From contig NZ_FOMN01000010.1 in assembly GCF_900112665.1 (NCBI RefSeq), positions 1-53,676 of the forward strand: a stretch of 53,676 bases of DNA, in the 5' to 3' direction. Shown one piece after another: positions 1 through 8,440 of the stretch. The DNA is from Lactobacillus bombicola (GTDB taxonomy: Bacteria > Bacillota > Bacilli > Lactobacillales > Lactobacillaceae). The position numbers and the translations under genes were made by a program. The first letter of the stretch is position 1, and each line of letters begins with the position of its first letter. The notes beneath the pieces were generated by a model that had not been told where the DNA came from, searched no databases, and worked only from the letters and a program-made list of their open reading frames with translations.

Positions 1-408
1 TACAAAATATTCACGCGAAGAAGCCGTCTTTTCTTCATAATAAACATCATAACCCGCCATTTGAATGTTATGAATGCCTAAGTCAACACACAAATCGATT
101 GCCTTTTGCATCATCGTTAATGCCTGCTGGCGAATTTGGGGGTTGGCTGAACCCAAAGGAAAGCGGCGGTGACCAGAGAGCATTAAGTTATTAATGCGTG
201 TCTTAGTAGCCCACATTAGGTCACGAAATTCCTGGCGTTGCTGGCGTGTCCAATCAAGCCGCGCCAACCGTTGATCACTTTCATCAATCGAAAATTCTAA
301 AAAATTAAAACCTAAGTCATGTGTTAATTCAAACGTTTCCCGCCAGGATAGATCTTGTGGTAAAGCTTTTTCGTAAATTCCGAGTGCATTAGTTGTCATG
401 ATGCACAT
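1..408 (-). CDS. ulaE: L-ribulose/L-xylulose-5-phosphate epimerase UlaE, partial
   Basis: The minus strand is open to the window edge, so only the N-terminal ~135 residues are present. The N-terminus contains LGIYEKALP, followed by a TIM-barrel-like segment (GFNFLEFSIDESDQR) and LMLSGHRRFPLG, as expected of the UlaE/SgaU sugar-phosphate epimerase family, which interconverts ketopentose 5-phosphates in L-ascorbate breakdown. It is the last visible gene of the ula operon, after ulaD. Start choice is uncertain: an AAAAGGAG site lies 4 nt before ATG at 408 and 13 nt before the in-frame ATG at 399. Function is inferred from family and operon context. Confidence 0.85.
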   Translation of the reverse strand, partial: MCIMTTNALGIYEKALPQDLSWRETFELTHDLGFNFLEFSIDESDQRLARLDWTRQQRQEFRDLMWATKTRINNLMLSGHRRFPLGSANPQIRQQALTMMQKAIDLCVDLGIHNIQMAGYDVYYEEKTASSREYFV

Positions 409-436
409 TCAACTCCTTTTTTAACTTGCTTAAATT

Positions 437-480
437 AAAAAGGGTGTTAACGAACATCGCCGTTAACACCCTCCTTTTTT
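437..480 (-). terminator. Intercistronic hairpin between ulaD and ulaE
   Basis: A perfect 12-bp inverted repeat, AGGGTGTTAACG (441-452) and CGTTAACACCCT (461-472), has an 8-nt loop. On the minus strand it is followed by TTTT, and on the plus strand by a T6 tract. It sits inside the operon, so it could lower ulaE expression by partial termination or protect the 3' end of the upstream mRNA. Confidence 0.7.
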
Positions 481-486
481 ACTAAA

Positions 487-1125
487 TTAACCCCAAATTT
501 TATTAATTTCATCCTTAAATTTTTTGGCTTGTTCATGTGGATCGGCAGCTTCTCTAATATCACGTCCAGCAATAAATGTATAAACTGGTACTCCTGCAAA
601 TAGCTGTAGTACTTCTGGATGAACACCACCAGTAACTGAAACTTTAAAGCCCAGCTTGATTAAATTTTTAACATTAGCAACATCTTTTTCAGACCACTTT
701 TGTCCTGCAAATTTAGCATCACGACTTTGGTGGTAGACAACTTGATGAATGCCATGATCAAGCCATTCTTGCATTCTATTTTCGTCTTCCCAACCTTCAT
801 ATAATTCCACTTGGACTTCAATTTCTTTTTGTGCATTGCTCATAGTTGGTACTGTTGCCGCATTAATGCACGTCATCCAATCTGCACCAGCTTGCTTGCA
901 TGACTGACCACACTTAGTCCCAGCGTCAGCACACTTAACATCAGCTAATACAATTTTTTCAGGAGCCATTGCTCGCAAAGCAGAAACTGCACTTAAACCA
1001 TCGCGATAAATTAAAATTGTACCAGTTTCAACGACATCAATTTCATCTTTTACTTGGCGTAAAACATTAATTGCTTGAGCAGTATTATCACAATCTAAAG
1101 CCACTTGTAATTTTGGTAAATCCAT
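487..1125 (-). CDS. ulaD: 3-keto-L-gulonate-6-phosphate decarboxylase UlaD
   Basis: This 212-residue protein belongs to the orotidine-5'-phosphate decarboxylase superfamily. It has the DxKxxD motif (D62, K64, D67 in LADVKCADAG) and an ending phosphate-binding loop, VTGGVHPEVLQLF...FIAGRDI. UlaD decarboxylates 3-keto-L-gulonate 6-phosphate to L-xylulose 5-phosphate. A GGAG site lies upstream of the start, and the gene follows ulaB by 9 nt. Length matches the family. Function comes from the family plus the surrounding complete ula operon. Confidence 0.93.
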   Translation of the reverse strand: MDLPKLQVALDCDNTAQAINVLRQVKDEIDVVETGTILIYRDGLSAVSALRAMAPEKIVLADVKCADAGTKCGQSCKQAGADWMTCINAATVPTMSNAQKEIEVQVELYEGWEDENRMQEWLDHGIHQVVYHQSRDAKFAGQKWSEKDVANVKNLIKLGFKVSVTGGVHPEVLQLFAGVPVYTFIAGRDIREAADPHEQAKKFKDEINKIWG

Positions 1126-1134
1126 AATTGTCTC

Positions 1135-1440
1135 CTAATTCTTCTTAAACTTAGTAGGAATAGCTGAAGCCTTTATTTTTTCTTCAACCTCAGCAGCAGA
1201 AATAACATTCTTGATACCAATTACTTCACCACCACGTTTTTTTACTTCATCAAACATATTAATGAAGGGAACTGAAGTAAATACCACATCATAGTTGCGA
1301 GCAATTCCCTTAGCTTCAGAAACAGACGTATGATCAGCCTGTGTAATTTGATACCCCAACTTTTCCAATGTTTTCTTGACAGTTCTCATTAACATCAAAC
1401 TAGTACCTGAACCGTTGGCACATGCCGTTAAAATTTTCAT
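1135..1440 (-). CDS. ulaB: PTS ascorbate transporter subunit IIB
   Basis: This 101-residue cytoplasmic protein has the IIB active-site loop at the N-terminus: Cys7 within TACANGSGTSLM, where the phosphate is carried from IIA to the sugar. The C-terminal part (FTSVPFINMFDEVKKRGGEVIGI) matches small ascorbate-type IIB proteins. It lies between the IIC gene and ulaD with short spacers and has an AAAGG ribosome site, so it is translated from the same transcript. Confidence 0.93.
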   Translation of the reverse strand: MKILTACANGSGTSLMLMRTVKKTLEKLGYQITQADHTSVSEAKGIARNYDVVFTSVPFINMFDEVKKRGGEVIGIKNVISAAEVEEKIKASAIPTKFKKN

Positions 1441-1455
1441 ACTATACCTTTCTTT

Positions 1456-2946
1456 CTAATCTTTTTTATTTAAATTTTGCCATGCGGAATAATCCTCAGT
1501 AATTAAGAAGTACCCTTCTGGATCGGCCCGATATTGCAATTGCGGAATAGCCAACAGTAGCAAAATAATCACAACTACACCTATCAAACCTAGATATTTC
1601 ATAATAACTGTAAAGAATGGCCAAACCGTTGCCCAATCAAACATTCCAAGATAACCACCATATTTGGCCATACCAATCCAAGTTGCTATCAGTGCCGACC
1701 CAGCCACTTGAATCAAACCAGAAATAAAAGGCATAATCATGGCACACTTATAGCCCCCTCGATTATTTGAATATAAGCCAATTACAGCGTTATCAAAGAA
1801 TAAAGGAATAAACCCTGCAATGACTAAGGTTGGCGAGTGGAACAACAATAATAAAATAATCATAGTAAATTGACCTAGAGCACCGAACATAAAGCCAATT
1901 GTTTGTGCATTCTGTGAACCAAAGCCCAAGGTTGCAGCCACATCAATTCCTGGAACCGCACCTGGCAACCAACGATCAGAAATTCCTGTAAAGGATTCCG
2001 TTAATTCATTAACAAAAGTCCTAACTCCCAACTGTAAAATTGCTAAGTAAACAGAGAATTGCAGGGCAGTTTGCAAAATATAAAAAAGAAAACTTTGCCC
2101 TTTTTGCATAAAATGCGCCTTAATTAGATAATCAGGTCCTAAAACAACTAAAATGGCACCAATGAAGATCAACATTAAGATTGAAGTGGAAACCATGTTA
2201 TCGTTAAAAATAGACATAAAGCTTGGCAATTTGATATCTTCTAAGCGCTTACTTTTATTTTTATTAGTTTTGATTGAGTGTTTTTCAATTATTTCTGAAA
2301 TTTTTGCAAAGAAATAAATACCAAACATTTGCTGATGAGCAACAGCAAATCCAGCACCTTCAGTCAACTCTTGCGTAATGCCAACAGTCAAATTAGAGCC
2401 AACGGCCCAATATAAACCTAAAATCAGACTCATAATAGCTAAAATAGATAATCGGTTTAAATTTGGAAAACAAAATAGTATTAACCAAAAAGCAGTTGCT
2501 GCCTGCTGAACTTGGACATTACCCGTAGTAAAGACCGCCCGTAATTTTGTATATTTTGAAAATCTAACCAATAAAATATTAATTACATATGCAAATAATA
2601 GCAATAACATAGTATCGGCAAACGAGCGCCCAAAGCGTTGCATAATTCCTGCATTAACCGCATTTTGTCCAAAATATGGATCAATTATCATCGCATTTAA
2701 ATGAAAACGTTCCTTTAAACCGACTAGAATCGGCCTAAAAGTATTAACTAGTCCACCTGAACCAGCTACCAAAATAAAGTAACCGACAGTTGCTTTTAAA
2801 AAGCCTGACAAAACGTCATACCATTTTTTATGTTCTAAAATATAACCAATTAGAACAATAAAACCTATCATAAAGGCTGGCTGATTTAAAATATTAGTAG
2901 CAAAATAGCTCCAAACAGCCAATAAAGCATTCAAAATATTCTGCAT
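1456..2946 (-). CDS. ulaA: PTS ascorbate transporter subunit IIC
   Basis: This 496-residue integral membrane permease has about ten hydrophobic segments. Typical UlaA/SgaT pieces include GFIVLIGYILEHKKWYDVLSGFLKATVG at the N-terminus and GLYSNNRGGYKCAMIMPFISGLIQVAGS near the C-terminus. It moves and phosphorylates L-ascorbate together with IIA and IIB. The gene is separated from ulaC by 2 nt, indicating tight co-translation; its own ribosome site is weak (AAGAG). Length is slightly above the roughly 465 residues of the E. coli protein. Confidence 0.94.
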   Translation of the reverse strand: MQNILNALLAVWSYFATNILNQPAFMIGFIVLIGYILEHKKWYDVLSGFLKATVGYFILVAGSGGLVNTFRPILVGLKERFHLNAMIIDPYFGQNAVNAGIMQRFGRSFADTMLLLLFAYVINILLVRFSKYTKLRAVFTTGNVQVQQAATAFWLILFCFPNLNRLSILAIMSLILGLYWAVGSNLTVGITQELTEGAGFAVAHQQMFGIYFFAKISEIIEKHSIKTNKNKSKRLEDIKLPSFMSIFNDNMVSTSILMLIFIGAILVVLGPDYLIKAHFMQKGQSFLFYILQTALQFSVYLAILQLGVRTFVNELTESFTGISDRWLPGAVPGIDVAATLGFGSQNAQTIGFMFGALGQFTMIILLLLFHSPTLVIAGFIPLFFDNAVIGLYSNNRGGYKCAMIMPFISGLIQVAGSALIATWIGMAKYGGYLGMFDWATVWPFFTVIMKYLGLIGVVVIILLLLAIPQLQYRADPEGYFLITEDYSAWQNLNKKD

Positions 2947-2948
2947 TT

Positions 2949-3425
2949 TTATTTGCTCTTTTCTTTATTTGAATCATGTTTTTGAATAACTTTGCGATAA
3001 TCTGCTAAATTTTTTACCTGACACAAATCTTCAATCATTCCTTCTTCCATTAGTAGATTAGATAGATTAGCAATATTTTTCATATGTGTTGCATTATCTT
3101 TTGCTGCTAACATAAAAAATAATTGTGCATCTTTTTCAGAATCATTATGATCGAAGGAAACTTTTTCGGGGAATATTGTTAACCCAATTCCGGTTCCTAG
3201 AACATCCAAACTGTCTGCTTGTGAATGTGGCATAGCAACTCCAGGTACGATAACAATATATGGACCATATTGTTTAATATCAGCAATTACCTGGTCAATA
3301 TATTTATCGGTTACCAGATTATTCTTTTTCATTATTTCCCCGGAAATTCGAATCGCTTCTTGCCAGTCTTTAGGATGCTGTGAACTAATATTGATTAGAT
3401 TATTTTCTAAAAAATAAGGTAACAT
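2949..3425 (-). CDS. ulaC: PTS ascorbate transporter subunit IIA
   Basis: This 158-residue IIA protein of the mannitol/fructose-like class has the phospho-accepting His67 in PGVAMPHSQAD. It receives phosphate from HPr and passes it to UlaB Cys7. A strong AGGAGG site precedes the ATG. Downstream residues (DAQLFFMLAAKDNATHMKNIANLSNLL) are the usual IIA core. Confidence 0.93.
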   Translation of the reverse strand: MLPYFLENNLINISSQHPKDWQEAIRISGEIMKKNNLVTDKYIDQVIADIKQYGPYIVIVPGVAMPHSQADSLDVLGTGIGLTIFPEKVSFDHNDSEKDAQLFFMLAAKDNATHMKNIANLSNLLMEEGMIEDLCQVKNLADYRKVIQKHDSNKEKSK

Positions 3426-3449
3426 GATTTCCTCCTGCCATTAATACAA

Positions 3450-4523
3450 TTATAATAATTCAGGGAATGGCAAGTCAGGATCATTTTTGAATGCATCATG
3501 GAAGCCGCGATCATACATATATTCATATTTATCTTTATCTTGTGGGAAATTAAATTCACCGCCTACTTGCCAAATATAAGGTTTAAATCCGTATTGCAAA
3601 CGATATCGCTTTCTATCCCATAAAGCTAAAATATCTTTAGGATCACTATAAAAATTAGACCAAATATCATAGTGCATTGGAATAATAACTTGGGTATTCA
3701 ACGCTTCAGCCATCCGTAAAACTTGTGAATCATCTAACTTATCTGTGATACCACGCGGATTTTCGCCATAAGCACATAAGGCAACATCAATTTTATTTTC
3801 ATTACCATGTTTAACAAAAGTGTTAGAATAATGGGAGTCACCAGAATGATATAAATTTCCACCTGATGTTTTAACTAAATAGTTAACCGCTACCTTATCC
3901 ATTTCAATCGGCATGGTGCCCGCTAATTTTACATTAGGGTCATCCTCAGTAACTAATTCGGTACGATCAAAAGCTTCCAAAGCTTTTATTGTTGCTGCGC
4001 CAACTTTAACTTCATCTCCTGGCTTAACAACAGTAATTTTTTCTTTAGGAATACCCCAGTCAATCCATTCATCTGCTACCCCTTGTGGGCCGATAAATTT
4101 TGCATTTGGGCAATATTTATTAACACAAGCAGCAGTATAGATATCTAAATGATCATGGTGAGTATGTGTAACGCAAAGCGCATCTAAATCTTTAATTGCA
4201 AATGGGTCAATTACATAAGGTTTATTACGCATATTGGGTTGCATAGTCTCTGCACCAGTCATTCTCATCATTTGATGACCCTGACGCATTTTGCCATCAC
4301 CATGTGTGTGTTTACCAGTACCATTCCACATGTCAATAGCAACATTGGTACCCTCATGTGTTTTTAGCCATGTTCCCATGCAGCCTAACCACCAAATTGC
4401 AAAAGATTTTTCTGGTACCTCTTTATTTGCAATTTGTTCGTTTAAGAAAGTTCCCCATTCAGGAAAATTATTTTCCGCAAATACAGCTGGTGTAACATCA
4501 TTAATATTTTTAGGTTGAGCCAT
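3450..4523 (-). CDS. ulaG: L-ascorbate-6-phosphate lactonase UlaG
   Basis: This 357-residue metallo-beta-lactamase-fold hydrolase opens the lactone ring of L-ascorbate 6-phosphate. The metal motif HTHHDH is at residues 120-125, with further ligands in HSGDSHYS and PMHYD. The reading frame is open upstream to 4595, but the start at 4523 (MAQPKNIND) is preceded by AGGAGG with a 6-nt spacer, so the longer version is rejected. It is the first gene of the operon, and its promoter is at 4567-4595. Confidence 0.94.
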   Translation of the reverse strand: MAQPKNINDVTPAVFAENNFPEWGTFLNEQIANKEVPEKSFAIWWLGCMGTWLKTHEGTNVAIDMWNGTGKHTHGDGKMRQGHQMMRMTGAETMQPNMRNKPYVIDPFAIKDLDALCVTHTHHDHLDIYTAACVNKYCPNAKFIGPQGVADEWIDWGIPKEKITVVKPGDEVKVGAATIKALEAFDRTELVTEDDPNVKLAGTMPIEMDKVAVNYLVKTSGGNLYHSGDSHYSNTFVKHGNENKIDVALCAYGENPRGITDKLDDSQVLRMAEALNTQVIIPMHYDIWSNFYSDPKDILALWDRKRYRLQYGFKPYIWQVGGEFNFPQDKDKYEYMYDRGFHDAFKNDPDLPFPELL

Positions 4524-4566
4524 TTTGTTCCTCCTGTAAGACAATCTTGGTTTGTTTTCACGGTAA

Positions 4567-4595
4567 ATTATATTGTTTATTGGTATCGCTTTCAA
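4567..4595 (-). promoter_or_regulatory. ula operon promoter
   Basis: On the minus strand TTGAAA (4595-4590) and TATAAT (4572-4567) are separated by exactly 17 nt, a near-consensus sigma-A promoter. It would start transcription about 35 nt before ulaG. Confidence 0.85.
4581..4595 (-). promoter_or_regulatory. cre site (CcpA operator) over the ula -35 box
   Basis: The minus-strand sequence TTGAAAGCGATACCA matches the cre consensus WTGNAANCGNWNNCW at every defined position. It covers the -35 hexamer, so CcpA binding would block the polymerase when preferred sugars are present. Confidence 0.8.
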
Positions 4596-4600
4596 TCGTA

Positions 4601-4680
4601 TTTTATGATATTTATCTTTTTTTATGATATTTTTTCAAATAAAAGTCGTTAATATTGATATTTTTTCATATTTTATGATA
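4601..4680. promoter_or_regulatory. Triplicate TTTTATGATA boxes, candidate UlaR operators
   Basis: Identical decamers TTTTATGATA occur at 4601-4610, 4620-4629 and 4671-4680, between the two divergent genes. The first two are spaced 19 bp apart (about two helical turns), and the third is 51 bp further. All lie upstream of the ula -35 box and close to the start of the regulator gene. This suits a DeoR-family protein controlling both directions. Whether it activates or represses cannot be told from sequence. Confidence 0.6.
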
Positions 4681-4719
4681 AAAATAGAGCGATAAAAAAT
4701 TTATTGAGGAAATCTGCTA

Positions 4720-5481
4720 ATGAAAAATTCATATCAAGAAATAAAAAATAGACGAAAACAAATTATTAATTTGCTCAATCATCAAAAGACGCTTTCTCTT
4801 AATGCACTTAGCGATAAATTAAATGTTTCAATAATGACCATGCGCAGAGATTGTAGTTATCTTGCTAATCAAGGTAAAGTTATACAAGACAAAGGACTGA
4901 TAACTTTAGTTAAGCCAGAAGAAATACCATTAACAGATTCAGTCAGTTATATCAAACAATGCCTTGGCAAAGAAGCTGCAGCCCATATTGAAAAACATAG
5001 TTGGATTTTTATTAATTCAAGCACAACTGCCTTTGAAGCAATTCCTTATTTGCTTAAAAAAGATGTTAATATTTTGACTAACAACGGCTATGCCGGAAAC
5101 TTAGATATTCGAAAAAGTAATAGTAAAATAATCTTAAGTGGTGGTAATATCAGCCGCAAACTGATTATGAGTGGTGAATGGGCCGTGGATGCCTTTTTGA
5201 AAATTTATGCGGATTGGGCAATAATTGGTTGTGCTGGAATAAGCTTAACTCGTGGTATTTCTACGCCATTTATGGAAGAAGCAAAGGTCAATAAAGCTAT
5301 TATTAAGCAAGCTAAAAAGCTGATTGTTGTTGCAGATTATAGTAAATTTAATCAATTTTCTAATTTTACAATTGGACAGATATCAGATATTGATTTATTG
5401 ATTACCGATACTTTTACACCTAAAAAAACAATAGAAAAATTTAGTAAAGCGGGAGTGCAAGTAATTCAAGTTAAACTATAA
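4720..5481 (+). CDS. DeoR-family regulator of the ula operon
   Basis: This 253-residue protein has a DeoR-type winged helix at the N-terminus (LSLNALSDKLNVSIMTMRRDCSYLANQGKV) and a C-terminal sugar-phosphate-sensing domain (NSSTTAFEAIPYLL, ILSGG, DWAIIGCAGIS, LIVVADYSKF). It is divergent from ulaG and shares the box-containing intergenic region, so it most likely controls the ula operon in response to an ascorbate-derived phosphate. GAGGA lies 9 nt before the ATG. A symbol such as ulaR would be inference from context. Confidence 0.85.
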   Translation: MKNSYQEIKNRRKQIINLLNHQKTLSLNALSDKLNVSIMTMRRDCSYLANQGKVIQDKGLITLVKPEEIPLTDSVSYIKQCLGKEAAAHIEKHSWIFINSSTTAFEAIPYLLKKDVNILTNNGYAGNLDIRKSNSKIILSGGNISRKLIMSGEWAVDAFLKIYADWAIIGCAGISLTRGISTPFMEEAKVNKAIIKQAKKLIVVADYSKFNQFSNFTIGQISDIDLLITDTFTPKKTIEKFSKAGVQVIQVKL

Positions 5482-5482
5482 A

Positions 5483-5523
5483 AAAACGAGCATAAAAAGT
5501 CTTACCTTTTTATGCTCGTTTTT
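5483..5523. terminator. Bidirectional terminator
   Basis: A 13-bp perfect stem (5487-5499 with 5506-5518) has a 6-nt loop and A/T tracts on both sides. It serves the regulator gene on plus and the converging small gene on minus. Confidence 0.9.
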
Positions 5524-5545
5524 CAATTTGATTATTAAATAGCTA

Positions 5546-5890
5546 TTATTCACTTAAAAACGCTAATATTTCTTGAATAGCATCATTCTTTTGACTTGAT
5601 GACATTTTATCATCTTTAATAATTTCAATTGCATGCCGAACAACCGAAAGTAATTGCTGATCATTCTCATCATCGCTGGCTAAATAAGCAATTTTAAAAT
5701 ATGATTCTAAACTTTTAGTATTATTATCTCTTAAAGAACCTTCAATTAATTTTTTGAAGATAAGTTTCATATTGCGATTATTTTTTCGCTTTTCACGAAC
5801 TTTTTCAAAATACGGTAAAAATAACGCAACACAAACTGCAGCAATTTCAGCAATTGCAGTAACCCACTCTGACAGTGGTCCAATTTCCAT
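5546..5890 (-). CDS. Small single-pass membrane protein, unknown function
   Basis: This 114-residue protein is of unrecognised family. One hydrophobic segment lies near the N-terminus (residues ~9-27, WVTAIAEIAAVCVALFLPYF). It is followed by a basic stretch (KVREKRKNNRNMK) that would stay in the cytoplasm, and a charged, probably helical C-terminal half. A GAGGTGAG ribosome site precedes the start. It stands alone between the regulator terminator and the thioredoxin-like relic. Confidence 0.65.
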   Translation of the reverse strand: MEIGPLSEWVTAIAEIAAVCVALFLPYFEKVREKRKNNRNMKLIFKKLIEGSLRDNNTKSLESYFKIAYLASDDENDQQLLSVVRHAIEIIKDDKMSSSQKNDAIQEILAFLSE

Positions 5891-5966
5891 AATCTCACCT
5901 CTATATTTATTATACTAGGAATAATAAAGCTGGTAAATTTTTTATTTTAGGTATTAGCTAAAATTT

Positions 5967-6199
5967 AATTGCAGGACAAGAAGCTTTCGCCTCTGGATTA
6001 GCAGAACTCCGTCAAAAAATAAATATTTATTGCATTAATACTGAAAGTACGGCTAGTGATCATTTTTTGAACGAGGAACGCAAAAAATATAAGGTTGAAA
6101 GTATTCCAACATTAATAAAAATTAAAGATAAAAAATATTTTAAAGTGCTGAATCGTATGAAAGGGACTTTAAACTAATTTTTGACAAAGTATTATTAAT
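5967..6199 (+). pseudogene. Relic of a bacteriocin-associated thioredoxin-like gene
   Basis: The frame from about 5981 reads SGLAELRQKINIYCINTEST, then KVESIPTLIKIKDKKYFKVL, which closely matches the C-terminal half of the intact gene at 51114-51608 on the opposite strand. Nucleotide similarity continues past the stop into the 3' flank. The copy has no N-terminal half. It ends early because a CAA codon of the intact gene is TAA here, and the CPYC-coding segment is lost or inverted (see findings). It is a dead duplicate. Confidence 0.85.
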
Positions 6200-6290
6200 G
6201 CATGTGCTTTTTTATGATTAGCTTGACCAAGAGCTATATTTATCTAAAATAATTTCAATTGATCTAATTGTGCAATTGGCTAGCCACGAA

Positions 6291-6324
6291 AAAAGGAAAG
6301 ACTGAACTGACAGTCTTTCCTTTT
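6291..6324. terminator. Perfect hairpin downstream of the relic
   Basis: A perfect 14-bp stem, AAAAGGAAAGACTG (6291-6304) with CAGTCTTTCCTTTT (6311-6324), has a 6-nt loop. The T-tract is short, so it may be a terminator or a leftover of the relic's locus. Confidence 0.65.
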
Positions 6325-6447
6325 GCTGTAGGGGGGAAAATTCATAAAGTGTTTTAACAAGCTTTTTTGTCTGGAAACGTACTACTTTGAAGTATAAACT
6401 ATAATTTAGTAAATATATTATTTCTTTTTTATTATGAGGTATAAAAA

Positions 6448-7455
6448 ATGAAAAAAAGTAAAAAATTAATAGTTAGTTTAGCGGCAGTTGCTTTGGCAAC
6501 TGTGCCAGTAATTACCACTAGTCTTAATCAAGCTCATGCAGCACAAATCACTGACCAAACGCAAAATAAAATTGCAACAGACGGTACCTTAACATTAAAC
6601 CACAATACCCGTATTTATAATAAAAAAGGTCAAAAATTATATTCTTACCAGAGAAGTAATGGGTTACTTAAAAAAGGTGCAACGGTTAGCTATGTTGATA
6701 AACCACAAACAATAGCTGATCCAGATACAGTAAGATATTCATTCCATGATGATGACTGGAATTGGTTCTATTTGCCATATAAGACAATCAAGGGACAAGA
6801 ATATTACAGCATTGGTCATGGTGGTTATGTGAAAGCTGCAAATGTTGAAAAAATCAACGGTAATGATTTATATACAAATCAAGCTACAGGAACAATTAAG
6901 GCATTAAAATATTCTAGAAAACCAGGTCAAGAAGTAATTCTTGATAGCAATGGTAAGCAAACTAAAAGCTATATGAAAGTTGGTCAAAAAGTAACTTTGG
7001 ATCGACAGTCTAATTATCATGATCTTGATAATAGTGATCCTGACAATAATGGTGGAACTACAGAATTGTATGGTGTTAAAGACCAAAAAGACCAGTATCT
7101 GTGGAGTAATGCTATTAATATTAATTGTAGACAAGCTTTACTTCCATACAGTAATTACATGCATGTCTATGTAACAAATGATACTAATATTTACAATAAT
7201 AGTGGCGAACAATATATTCCTAAAACCAATTCAAATGAAATTATACTTGGTAATAAGAATGTTTCTGTTATTCCATCTAAAGAGCCGCAAATATTACTTA
7301 AAGGAACTATTGAAAGCGTAATCAAAGAAACTTATATTAAGCTTCCAAACGAGAGTAAACCTGAATTGTTTTATCAGTTGCAATCTAGTAATGATTCGGT
7401 AGATAAATTTATTAAGGCTTCTGATACTAAGTATATGTATGGTAAGCAGCTATAA
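6448..7455 (+). CDS. Secreted SLAP-domain (S-layer-associated) protein
   Basis: This 335-residue protein has a Sec signal peptide (basic MKKSKKL, a hydrophobic core, cleavage near AHAAQ at ~31-32). SLAP-like segments follow: a strand with RIYNKKGQKLYSYQR, a YYSIGHGGYVKAANV block, and a second one with VILDSNGKQTKSYMKVGQKV. SLAP domains attach proteins to the cell wall in acidophilus-group lactobacilli. Only this attachment region is recognisable; the C-terminal half is unassigned. GAGG precedes the ATG. An IS3-family element begins 45 bp after the stop but does not cut the gene. Confidence 0.8.
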   Translation: MKKSKKLIVSLAAVALATVPVITTSLNQAHAAQITDQTQNKIATDGTLTLNHNTRIYNKKGQKLYSYQRSNGLLKKGATVSYVDKPQTIADPDTVRYSFHDDDWNWFYLPYKTIKGQEYYSIGHGGYVKAANVEKINGNDLYTNQATGTIKALKYSRKPGQEVILDSNGKQTKSYMKVGQKVTLDRQSNYHDLDNSDPDNNGGTTELYGVKDQKDQYLWSNAININCRQALLPYSNYMHVYVTNDTNIYNNSGEQYIPKTNSNEIILGNKNVSVIPSKEPQILLKGTIESVIKETYIKLPNESKPELFYQLQSSNDSVDKFIKASDTKYMYGKQL

Positions 7456-7531
7456 TAAACTTAAGTTTATTAGGATATAAATATCATATTAAGAAGCATT
7501 TGAAGCTAACCCCTAAAACTGGACGTTAGTT

Positions 7532-8440
7532 TTATATCATTTTACTTAAGGCTTGATTCCGATATTGAATCGGAGTTAAGCCTTTTAGTTTGTGCCGAAT
7601 TCTATCTTCATTGTAATAACTTATCCATTCTTTCATCGCCTTAACCAATTGTTTCTTAGTATCAAAGTGATGTGTAAAATAATTCATTTCAACTTTCATA
7701 ATGTGAAAGAAACTTTCCATAGCTGCATTATCATGACATGTAGCTCTTCGTGACATGCTTTGAAATACTTTATGTTTTCGTAAAGCATGTCGATATGGAT
7801 TAGATTGATATTGAATTCCTTGATCACTATGGATTGTCATTCGATAATTTAATAGCTTTGGTCTTGCAGTAAACACTCCCCCTAATCCTTCTAGAACATA
7901 TCTTGTTAATGGACGATCGGTGATCTTATAACTAATAATTTCCCCGCTGAATAAGTCCTTAAATGGCGATAAATATACACAACCATGGATAGTCATGTTC
8001 CCATATCTAAATTCACTAATATCAGTTACGACCTTTTGATATGGTCTATCAGTCTTAAACTTTTGATGGAACCGATTCTTAGCTTTCTTATTTTGTGGAC
8101 CCTTTGAAGAATCATATTTACCGGCTCTCAGATTATATTTATTAGCTCCTAAATTGTTCTCACGCATTAAGCGTTGAATACGTTTATGGTTAACCATTAG
8201 GTGATAAGTCATCCTCAGAGTATCAGTTATAGGCCAGTATCCATAACTGGCATATGCTTCTTTATCATTTTGATAATTGAAACAAGTGCTTTATCACTGA
8301 TTAGCTTCTTTTTTGGATGAGGATGGTACTCGAATGTACTTTTAGACAAACTTGTTTAGGGTAATATTTCTTTTAATTTAAAGCCAAATTCTTGCCTTAG
8401 TTCATTAACTATAGATCTTTCTTCAGCCGATGTCCGCGTT
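7532..8440 (-). pseudogene. IS3-family transposase OrfB, disrupted
   Basis: The intact part (7532-8212, 226 residues) carries the rve/DDE integrase core: D in VVTDISEFRY, D in MTIHSDQGIQYQ, and E in DNAAMESFFHIMKVE, followed by the usual YYNEDRIRHKLKGLTPIQYR ending. Upstream, the protein can be followed only by changing frame at a T4 tract (8268-8271 on plus): reading KEAYASYGYWPITDTLRM restores the family sequence if one base is added. A TAA at 8356-8358 breaks the region further upstream. Confidence 0.85.

Noticed and set aside
3913-4518. Two plus-strand frames inside ulaG (75 codons each)
   Set aside because: They are antisense shadows of the strongly coding ulaG frame, with no ribosome site or family signal.
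6365-6410. Promoter for the SLAP gene (TATAAT at 6400-6405)
   Set aside because: The -10 looks good but no -35 within 16-19 nt was seen; TGGAAA is too far. Evidence was too weak for a feature.
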